Source: an uncultured Collinsella sp.
Lineage (GTDB): Bacteria; Actinomycetota; Coriobacteriia; Coriobacteriales; Coriobacteriaceae
Assembly: GCA_900757505.1 (NCBI GenBank)
Contig: CAAEOE010000083.1
Location: forward strand, 1 to 26,509
Length of the DNA stretch: 26,509 nt
Direction: 5' to 3'
Below are positions 7,772 to 13,948 of the stretch, in pieces. A program made the translations under genes and the position numbers. Numbering within the stretch: position 1 is the first letter of the stretch; every line of letters begins with the position of its first letter. The notes beneath the pieces were generated by a model. That model saw only the letters and a program-made list of their open reading frames with translations. It was not told the DNA's origin and ran no database searches.

Positions 7772-9988
7772 ATGGAACAATTCTCGCAATCGGGCTCGCG
7801 CGGTCGACGCCGCACGGGCAACGAGCCGGCGCCGCACGAACGCGTGAAGAGCGAACGCCGTGCCAACGAGCCGCGACGCACCACGAGCCCCCATCGCGCT
7901 TCTGCCAACAACGCGGGCCGCGCCAACACTCCCGCCGCGGAGCAGACGCCTGCTCGCCCCAAGTCCCGCTACATCCCTGCACTCGACGGCCTGCGTACGC
8001 TCGCCGTCGTCGCGGTGGTGCTCTATCACCTTAACCTCACGTGGGCTCAGGGCGGCCTGCTCGGCGTCACGATCTTCTTTGTGCTTTCGGGCTATCTGAT
8101 CACGCGCCTGCTGCTCAACGAAGTCGCTAAGACCGGCCGCATCGACCTCAAGAGCTTCTGGATCCGCCGCATCCGTCGCCTGGTCCCCGCCGTGGTGACC
8201 GTCGTGGTGGTGACCTGTGCTCTGTGCACCGTCTTCAACCACGTGATGCTCACCAAGATGCGCCCCGACATCCTGCCGTCGCTGTTGTTCTTCAACAACT
8301 GGTGGCAGATTGCCCAAAACGTCTCGTACTTCAATGCTCTGGGCGACCCCTCGCCGCTCACGCACTTTTGGTCGCTTGCCATCGAGGAACAGTTCTACCT
8401 GATTTGGCCGCCACTGCTGTTTGCCATGGTATCCATGCATGTGAGCAAACCCAACACGCGCCGCGTGGTTCTGGGCCTTGCCGCGGTATCTGCCCTCGCC
8501 ATGATGGTGCTTTACAACCCTGCCGCCGACCCCAGCCGCGTGTACTACGGCACCGACACCCGCGTGTTCTCGCTGCTGCTGGGTGCCTGGATGGCCTTTA
8601 TCCCCGATCGCGACCTGGCGCCGGTGCGTCTCGCTCATCGTTTGGGGCTCAATCGCCTGGCTGGCGCCGTCAAGCACGGCAAGAACGCCGAGGGCAAGCC
8701 TGGCGAGAAGGCCGACGAAGCAGCCGAGACCGCCCCGGCACAGCCGAGCGTCCTCGTGCGTTTTTGGTCCTCGCCCGCATCCATCGATGTGTTGGGCGTC
8801 GTGGGTCTGGTTGGCCTTGCCGCCATGGTCGCGCTCACCAACGGCTACACCGCCTTCCAGTATCGCGGAGGCACGCTGCTGTGCTCGATCCTCACGCTCA
8901 TGGTCATCGCGGCCTGCGTGCAGCCCCAGGGAATGGTTGCCCGCGCGCTGTCCGCCGAGCCGCTCGTATGGGTTGGCAAGCGCTCGTACAGCATCTACCT
9001 GTGGCACTATCCCCTGCTGTTGCTTATGAACCCGGTCGCCAACATCAACGATACACCGTGGTGGCAGTACATTTTGCAGGTGCTGTTGGTGGTCGCCGTG
9101 GCCGAATGCTCATATCGCTTTATCGAGACGCCGTTTAGAAAGGGCGCCTTTGGGCGCACCGTATCCGAGTTCCGCGACGGCACCGCCACGCCCGCCAACT
9201 GGGTGCGCGCGCACGTCCCTGCCTGCGCAGCCTGCGCTGTCGTGTTGGTCGTTGCACTGGGCGGCCTGATCTTTGTGCCCGAGACGTCTGCGCTGAGCGG
9301 CGAGGGCGCCGAAGTTCTGAACAAGGAAGCCAAGAACGCCGCACCCACCGACCAGCAGGCGGCCGACGACACCGACAAGGACAACGACGGCTTCCCCGAC
9401 GGCTCCTACGACCTGTTGATGATCGGTGACTCCGTGTCGCTGCGCGCCGTTGATTCCTTTGACGGCGTGTTCCCGCACAGCCATATCGATGCCGAAAAGG
9501 GCCGCCAGTTCGATGCGGGCCGTGCGACATTTGAGGGCTATCTTCAACAGAACCTTGCCGGCAAGATCGTGGTCTTTGCGCTGGGCACCAACGGCTTGGT
9601 AACCGACGACCAAATCGACGCCATCATGGCCGATGCAGGAGATAAGCGTATTGTGGTGTTTGTGAACACGCGCAGCCCGCAGCCGTGGGTTGGCTCTACC
9701 AACCAGGCCATCGCCAACGCCGCTACGCGCTACAAGAACGTACGCGTTATCGACTGGTACGGATACAGTGCCAACCGCAACGACCTGTTCGATGGCGATG
9801 GCACGCATCTATCGACCACTGGCGTGACTGAGTACCTCAACTTGATCCACGATGCCGTCAAGAAGGACCTGCCCGTACACCCCGAGGATCACGTCAACGA
9901 TCCGCAGCCGGCAGCCGTCAAGTCTGCCACCGACGCACTCGTCAATGCGCTCGCTCTCAAGCCGCACAAGCTGGGCACCGACAAGTAA
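7772..9988 (+). CDS. OatA-like membrane O-acyltransferase with C-terminal SGNH domain
   Basis: 738 residues. Residues 1-65 are a basic, low-complexity cytoplasmic tail. Residues about 67-500 form an acyltransferase-3 domain of about ten or eleven membrane segments (LDGLRTLAVV, active-site candidate His86 in VLYHLN, FFVLSGYLITRLLL, and HFWSLAIEEQFYLIWPPLLF). Residues about 545-700 form an extracellular SGNH esterase/transferase domain with Ser554 in GDSV, Asn607 in GTNG, and Asp676 and His679 in DGDGTHLS. The domain order is that of OatA, which O-acetylates peptidoglycan, or of exopolysaccharide acetyltransferases. The linker holds an aspartate ladder (DTDKDNDGFPDG). The ribosome binding site is weak. 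Substrate is inferred. Confidence 0.9.
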   Translation: MEQFSQSGSRGRRRTGNEPAPHERVKSERRANEPRRTTSPHRASANNAGRANTPAAEQTPARPKSRYIPALDGLRTLAVVAVVLYHLNLTWAQGGLLGVTIFFVLSGYLITRLLLNEVAKTGRIDLKSFWIRRIRRLVPAVVTVVVVTCALCTVFNHVMLTKMRPDILPSLLFFNNWWQIAQNVSYFNALGDPSPLTHFWSLAIEEQFYLIWPPLLFAMVSMHVSKPNTRRVVLGLAAVSALAMMVLYNPAADPSRVYYGTDTRVFSLLLGAWMAFIPDRDLAPVRLAHRLGLNRLAGAVKHGKNAEGKPGEKADEAAETAPAQPSVLVRFWSSPASIDVLGVVGLVGLAAMVALTNGYTAFQYRGGTLLCSILTLMVIAACVQPQGMVARALSAEPLVWVGKRSYSIYLWHYPLLLLMNPVANINDTPWWQYILQVLLVVAVAECSYRFIETPFRKGAFGRTVSEFRDGTATPANWVRAHVPACAACAVVLVVALGGLIFVPETSALSGEGAEVLNKEAKNAAPTDQQAADDTDKDNDGFPDGSYDLLMIGDSVSLRAVDSFDGVFPHSHIDAEKGRQFDAGRATFEGYLQQNLAGKIVVFALGTNGLVTDDQIDAIMADAGDKRIVVFVNTRSPQPWVGSTNQAIANAATRYKNVRVIDWYGYSANRNDLFDGDGTHLSTTGVTEYLNLIHDAVKKDLPVHPEDHVNDPQPAAVKSATDALVNALALKPHKLGTDK

Positions 9989-10011
9989 CCTGCAGCGCAA
10001 ACTTCCCACAT

Positions 10012-10049
10012 CCGGAGGGGGTGTCTGCCACGGCAGACACCCCCTCCGG
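10012..10049. terminator. Perfect 18-bp-arm hairpin after the acyltransferase gene
   Basis: The arms at 10012-10029 and 10032-10049 are exact complements with only two bases between, centred on GTGTCTGCC/GGCAGACAC. It begins 24 bp after the acyltransferase stop. There is no T-run on either side, so it is either an atypical terminator or a palindromic repeat. Confidence 0.55.
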
Positions 10050-10195
10050 CAGTTAGGGACACTCCTGGCGCAGCCAATGAAGACCTCTACGGATGAATTC
10101 CAGGCCGCTCCGTCGCTCCAGACATCGTTTCCGCGCCTCGTGCCTGCCCCAAACAATCAAAACAAGCCCTTTTCGCCGCACCCTCAAAGGTCTGT

Positions 10196-10420
10196 GGGCA
10201 AAAAAGGGCAAATATGAGTACTGTTACCATTTTAGTAGCAGGCAAAACCACCCAAAATGACGTCCGAGCGACCCCTACAACCCCCTAAAGCAGCCAACCT
10301 GACTGGTTAAGGCGTATTGGAGCCAATTTTAATGAACATACTAAAGGCTATGTTCATTATCTTTTAGGATGTAAATGCTATTCACTTAGCAACAGTACTC
10401 ATATTTGGCATTTTTTGTCC
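10196..10420. mobile_element. MITE-like element with about 25-30 bp terminal inverted repeats
   Basis: The left end (10196-10225) and right end (10391-10420) are inverted copies. Seventeen bases are identical (CAAATATGAGTACTGTT at 10209-10225 and its complement at 10391-10407), and the similarity continues outward through a run of six A/T. The interior is AT-rich compared with the flanks and has no gene, but holds a 10-bp-armed hairpin (AATGAACATA at 10331-10340, TATGTTCATT at 10349-10358). Size, termini and lack of coding fit a non-autonomous miniature transposon. No target duplication is clear. Confidence 0.6.
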
Positions 10421-10451
10421 ATTGCTATATAACTAACACCCTATAGCAGAC

Positions 10452-10486
10452 AAAAAACAGGCCGCAGCCCATCGCTGCGGCCTGTT
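10452..10486 (-). terminator. Intrinsic terminator of the MgtE-like/Nramp-like operon
   Basis: Perfect 12-bp arms (AACAGGCCGCAG and CTGCGGCCTGTT) around a seven-base loop. On the minus strand the stem is followed directly by a T6 run. It lies about 18 bp after the Nramp-like stop codon. Confidence 0.93.
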
Positions 10487-10504
10487 CGGAAGCAAAAGTG
10501 GGCG

Positions 10505-11767
10505 TTAAGCGCTGTAGCCCATCGCTTGCAGCACAAACATGACGACTGTCAGCACCGTAATCACGGCGATAGTCGCCCAAGTGAGCACGTTCCACACGCG
10601 GCCATTGCGGTTGGCACCCATGATGTGACGGTCGGCGGCGATAACCACCTGAAACACCAGAACCACGGGCAGTAGCACGCCATTGATGACCTGCGAGGTC
10701 ATCATAATCTGGAACAGATCGACGCCGGGCATAAGCACCAGCACGGCAGAGATACCGATGATGGCCGTAATGATGCCGCGGTAAACCGGGGCCTCGTCCC
10801 AGCTGCGGTCGGCACCGCGCTCCCAGCCAAATGCCTCGCAGATAGCGCTCGACGTAACGCCCGGCAGCACGCAGGCGGCCAAGAAGCTCGCCGCGACCAG
10901 GCCCGAGGCAAACAGTACCGTGGACCACTGACCCGCAATAGGCTCCAGCGCACGGGCAGCATCGGCGGCATCGCTAATCTGAATACCCGCCGGGAACAAC
11001 ACCGTACCGGTCGTGATGATAATAAAGCCGGCAATGATGTCGGCGGCAAGCGAGCCGCTCACAGTATCGATGCGCTGCAGCACGATATCGTCCTCGCCCG
11101 CGTTCTTATCGACCACGTTGTTCTGCGCCAAGAAAATCATCCACGGCGCGATGGTGGTACCGATCGTTGCGACCACGAGCGACACGTAGCTGGGGTCATT
11201 TTGAATGTTAGGCACGACCAGGTCGACCGCGACCTCACCCCAGTTGGGGCCAGCCATGAACGCGGCGACAATATAGGTCACGAACACGCAGCTCACCAGC
11301 AGCAGAATCTTCTCGATGCGCTGGAAACTACCCGACATGGTAAGCATCCACACCAGCAGCGCCACCAACGGCACCGAGATGCTCGCCGGCACGCCAAAGA
11401 GGGCAAGGCCGCTCGCAATACCCGCAAACTCCGAAATGGTCACGGCTGTGTTGGCGATCAACAGCGCCGCCATAGCAAGTACACTCTTGCGCACGCCAAA
11501 GCGCTCGCGAATGAGCGATGCCAGGCCCTTGCCCGTGACGCAGCCGCAGCGCGCCGCGGTCTCCTGCGTCACGATGAGCAGCACAGTCATGACGGGAAGC
11601 ATCCAGAGCATCTTGTAGCCATAGCTGGCGCCCGCGCTGGAATACGTTGCAATGCCGCCGGCGTCATTGCCCGAAAGCGCCGCCAGCAGACCGGGACCCA
11701 TAGCGCCAAAGATGGCCGCGATGGTCAACTTTTGCTTGGTGCCCGACTTTTGCTTGGTATTTTGCAC
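10505..11767 (-). CDS. Nramp-fold divalent metal transporter, probably a magnesium (NRMT-like) member
   Basis: 420 residues from GTG 11767 (AGGTGG four bases upstream, 8 bp after the MgtE-like stop), with about eleven membrane helices. The Nramp (SLC11) fold is recognisable (MGPGLLAALSGNDAGGIAT, then SAGASYGYKMLWMLPVM). The usual TM1 DPGN reads D35-A-G-G38 and the TM6 M-P-H reads A207-P-W209, so the metal-binding Asn and Met and the TM6 His are replaced. Loss of that Met is a known mark of Nramp-related magnesium transporters, characterised in Eggerthella lenta of the same class. With an MgtE-like gene directly upstream, Mg2+ uptake is the best guess. Mn2+/Fe2+ transport (MntH) is less likely. 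Confidence 0.85.
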   Translation of the reverse strand: MQNTKQKSGTKQKLTIAAIFGAMGPGLLAALSGNDAGGIATYSSAGASYGYKMLWMLPVMTVLLIVTQETAARCGCVTGKGLASLIRERFGVRKSVLAMAALLIANTAVTISEFAGIASGLALFGVPASISVPLVALLVWMLTMSGSFQRIEKILLLVSCVFVTYIVAAFMAGPNWGEVAVDLVVPNIQNDPSYVSLVVATIGTTIAPWMIFLAQNNVVDKNAGEDDIVLQRIDTVSGSLAADIIAGFIIITTGTVLFPAGIQISDAADAARALEPIAGQWSTVLFASGLVAASFLAACVLPGVTSSAICEAFGWERGADRSWDEAPVYRGIITAIIGISAVLVLMPGVDLFQIMMTSQVINGVLLPVVLVFQVVIAADRHIMGANRNGRVWNVLTWATIAVITVLTVVMFVLQAMGYSA

Positions 11768-11775
11768 GCGACCAC

Positions 11776-13620
11776 CTAACCAATGACCGACATGGTGAGC
11801 AGCACCGCAGCGGCGCAGTACGCTACGCACGAGATCATGACGGCAATAACGTTCATGGCGGTGCCCGACGTGTTGAGGTCATGCTCGTCACGCCAGAACA
11901 GCACCATCAGGTAAATCACGGCGCTCATGTTGCCAACTAGGCAAATGATGGCAGCGATATTAAAGCACCCGGTAAAGAGTTGCTCCTCAAACATGGGCGC
12001 ATCGGGGAACGCGGCGGTGCGCACCAGCTGGGCGCACAGGTAGGTCACGAGTGACAGAATCAGGCCCATGCCCGTGCTCTGAAAGAAGAACCCCAGATAC
12101 GGCTTGGGCTCGTCGTCGTGACCGTCATACTCCAGGAAGTAGTTCTTGACGAACGACACCATGCGCGAGGCCGCCAGCAGCACGAGCGGCATGGCACACA
12201 TGGGGAACACCACCAGATGCGCGGAGCCGAGCGCCGTTCCCAACACGGTCGCCATGATGCACGACGCGATGCCCCATACAACAACCCAGTACTGGCGATG
12301 CACGAACCAGCTGAGCACGTTCGTCGAGTCGTCCGACGCGCTATCGCCCGAGCCGACACCGGCGATCTGCAGGTCCTCCTGATGCTCCTCGGCGATAACG
12401 TCCATGGCGTCGTCGAAGGTCACGATACCCAGGATATGACGGTTCTCGTCGCAGACAGGGATGGCAACCAAGTCGTACTTGGTCATCTCGTCCGTCACGT
12501 CTTCCTGGTCCTCGTCGGGCGACACATAGACCAGGTCGCGATAGGCCAGCTGACCCAGCGTGGCGTCGCGGTCGGCTACGATCAGCGTGCGCAGCGAAAG
12601 CACGCCGGTCAGCATGCCGCTCGGATCCTCGGTATAGACGTAGTAGACGCTCTCGAAGTCCTCGTCGAGCTCGCGAATCGCCTCGATGGCGTCACCGACC
12701 GTTGCCGTGGCGGGCAGGGAGACAAACTCCGAGGTCATGATGCGGCCGGCGGTGTTGTCCTCATACCCCAGCAGGTTACGAATCGCCTTCTCCTCCTTGA
12801 CGCCCATCAGGCGCAGGAGCTTCTCGGCCTTCTCGTAATCGAGCTCGTCGATCAGGTCGGCGGCGTCGTCCGGGTCCATCATGGCCAGCATCGACGATGC
12901 GTCCGTGTCGGACAGGCCCTCGAGCATCTCGGTCATAAGCTCGTCGTCATCGAACTCCGAGATGGCCTCGGCGGCCTGGGCAGTATCGAGCTGCGCAAAC
13001 ACCTGCGCACGTAGGCGCGGGTCGAGCTGCTCGATAATATCGGCGATGTCGGCAGGGTGCAGCTCGCCGAGCGTCTTGTGCGACACCGAAAGTTGAATGT
13101 TCTTGGTCGAGCGGTCGAGCAGGTCCATGTAGGACCAAGCGATGATGTCCTCACTGAGCGGCTTGCCCAGGTGCTTCATAAAGCCCTCGACGATATGCTC
13201 GAGTGCGGGGCTGATCGCGCGTAGCAGACCGCGGGCGCCCACTTCGGCGCCCAGCAGGCGCAGCTGATTTTCGCCCGACATGGAAAACTTGATGTCGTTG
13301 ACGCGCACGACCTTCATGCCCTGCGTGTCGACGATCTGCTTATTGAGCACGTCGCGCGCCAGCAGGAGCTCGGTCGGCTGCAGGTACGAGAAGCGAATAT
13401 TGGTGGCAGACGTGTTGAGATACACGCCCGTCTCGTCGATACGGTCGACCCATTTGCGCCAGCTGATCATAAACGGCGTCTTGCCGGGGCCGCGGAACGC
13501 GAGCGACGTCACGTGCGGAAAAACTTCGCCGGTAGCAATGCCAAAATCGTTGACCACGCCGAGCTTTTCGCCGTCGACGTCCAAGACCGGCAATTTGAGC
13601 ATCTCACTCAGATAATTCAA
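11776..13620 (-). CDS. MgtE-like protein: PRC barrels, MgtE_N, CBS pair and atypical membrane domain
   Basis: 614 residues. In order: two PRC-barrel-like units (about 1-80 and 85-150), an MgtE N-terminal superhelix (about 165-290, with LGELHPADIADIIEQLDP and MDPDDAADLIDEL), two CBS domains (about 295-415) and about five membrane segments (443-613). In MgtE channels the N and CBS domains sense cytoplasmic Mg2+. Here the membrane part lacks the MgtE pore motif of the GGNxGTQ type, so it may be a sensor or regulator, or a divergent channel. The best start is TTG 13620 with GGGAG five bases upstream; the stronger GGAGG further up serves an out-of-frame ten-codon frame (13604-13636). It is first in an operon with the Nramp-like gene, under a long structured leader. 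Confidence 0.85.
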   Translation of the reverse strand: MNYLSEMLKLPVLDVDGEKLGVVNDFGIATGEVFPHVTSLAFRGPGKTPFMISWRKWVDRIDETGVYLNTSATNIRFSYLQPTELLLARDVLNKQIVDTQGMKVVRVNDIKFSMSGENQLRLLGAEVGARGLLRAISPALEHIVEGFMKHLGKPLSEDIIAWSYMDLLDRSTKNIQLSVSHKTLGELHPADIADIIEQLDPRLRAQVFAQLDTAQAAEAISEFDDDELMTEMLEGLSDTDASSMLAMMDPDDAADLIDELDYEKAEKLLRLMGVKEEKAIRNLLGYEDNTAGRIMTSEFVSLPATATVGDAIEAIRELDEDFESVYYVYTEDPSGMLTGVLSLRTLIVADRDATLGQLAYRDLVYVSPDEDQEDVTDEMTKYDLVAIPVCDENRHILGIVTFDDAMDVIAEEHQEDLQIAGVGSGDSASDDSTNVLSWFVHRQYWVVVWGIASCIMATVLGTALGSAHLVVFPMCAMPLVLLAASRMVSFVKNYFLEYDGHDDEPKPYLGFFFQSTGMGLILSLVTYLCAQLVRTAAFPDAPMFEEQLFTGCFNIAAIICLVGNMSAVIYLMVLFWRDEHDLNTSGTAMNVIAVMISCVAYCAAAVLLTMSVIG

Positions 13621-13636
13621 TGGTGCTCCCCATCAT
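13604..13636 (-). other. Possible ten-codon leader frame overlapping the MgtE-like start
   Basis: ATG ATG begins four bases after a strong GGAGG and encodes MMGSTIELSE before a TGA at 13606-13604, inside the MgtE-like gene in another frame. It could be a leader peptide that couples translation, or simply an accident of sequence. The GGAGG partly pairs within the hairpin at 13640-13670. Confidence 0.3.
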
Positions 13637-13639
13637 TAT

Positions 13640-13822
13640 TCCTCCGGACGCGGCCGCGCGTGCGGCGTCCGGGGGCTTCTGGATATGTATACGCATGCGC
13701 GGGCGGCACGCCGCTCGACGCTTACACCCCGTGCATGCGCAAAAAGCACCTGCATGGGGTCATCGACTGTATGGTCGAGGTTTGGATTTCACCCGTAACC
13801 TTTCTCTTGACCCTCATTAACC
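13640..13822 (-). ncRNA. Candidate cis-regulatory leader RNA of the MgtE-like/Nramp-like operon
   Basis: Read on the minus strand from about 13822: stem P1 GGGTCA (13813-13808) pairs with TGACCC (13762-13757) and encloses two stems, P2 GGTT/AACC around ACGGGTGAAATCCA and P3 TCGAC/GTCGA (13778-13763), giving a three-way junction. The 3' strand of P1 overlaps a competing stem, ACCCCATGCA (13760-13751) with TGCACGGGGT (13735-13726), nine of ten paired. A final 8-bp hairpin CCGGACGC/GCGTCCGG abuts and partly includes the GGAGG. An aptamer, a switching stem and a binding-site sequestrator would look like this. I cannot match it to M-box, yybP-ykoY or another known class. Confidence 0.45.
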
Positions 13823-13828
13823 GCAGTA

Positions 13829-13837
13829 ACTATAGCA
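13829..13837 (-). promoter_or_regulatory. Extended -10 promoter of the MgtE-like operon
   Basis: On the minus strand TGC-TATAGT is an extended -10 element (TGn plus five of six consensus bases). No good -35 is seen, which extended -10 promoters tolerate. Transcription would start near 13822, about nine bases before the first stem of the structured leader. Confidence 0.5.
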
Positions 13838-13911
13838 TCAGCATCGCCCTGCGGCATCGAATTTATGCGCTGCACATTGCAGGCATACCAAACGCTGACG
13901 TATCCGTGACA

Positions 13912-13940
13912 TAGCCCTTGGGGACGTTCTTAAACGACTA
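13912..13940 (+). repeat. REP-like 29-bp palindrome, copy 1
   Basis: TAGcccTTGGGG, then ACGTTCTT, then AAACGACTA. It matches the copy at 22427-22455 (read on the minus strand) except at about five positions. The outer arms TAG.../...CTA are inverted repeats. An opposite-oriented partial copy (CCCAATGACTA, 13941-13951) follows immediately and contains the TAG stop of the deacetylase-like gene. Confidence 0.6.
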
Positions 13941-13948
13941 CCCAATGA

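Larger units (their letters stand above)
9989..10504. other. Gene-free stretch of about 515 bp holding repeats
   Basis: Lies between the convergent acyltransferase and Nramp-like genes. It contains a perfect hairpin (10012-10049), an AT-richer MITE-like element (about 10196-10420) and the Nramp terminator (10452-10486). Open frames across 9809-10217 have no ribosome binding site, no family resemblance and run through the hairpin, so I do not call a gene. Confidence 0.7.
13621..13948. other. Gene-free stretch of 328 bp: structured leader, promoter and REP copies
   Basis: Between the MgtE-like start and the deacetylase-like stop. It contains the leader RNA candidate (13640-13822), the extended -10 element (13829-13837), about 75 bp with nothing recognised, and REP-like sequence (13912-13951). 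I see no protein gene. Confidence 0.7.

Noticed and set aside
7658..9007. A 449-codon minus-strand open frame opposite the acyltransferase gene
   Set aside because: The acyltransferase and SGNH motifs are unambiguous on the plus strand. The minus frame has no domain and crosses the rbsK promoter.
9809..10217. Short open frames on both strands after the acyltransferase gene
   Set aside because: They run through a perfect hairpin and partly through the acyltransferase 3' end, lack ribosome binding sites and show no family resemblance.
13640..13822. An M-box (ykoK) magnesium riboswitch in the MgtE-like leader
   Set aside because: I could not find the conserved M-box segments or their stem order. 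The three-way junction with a GGTGAAATCC loop does not fit that class, so I kept it as unassigned.
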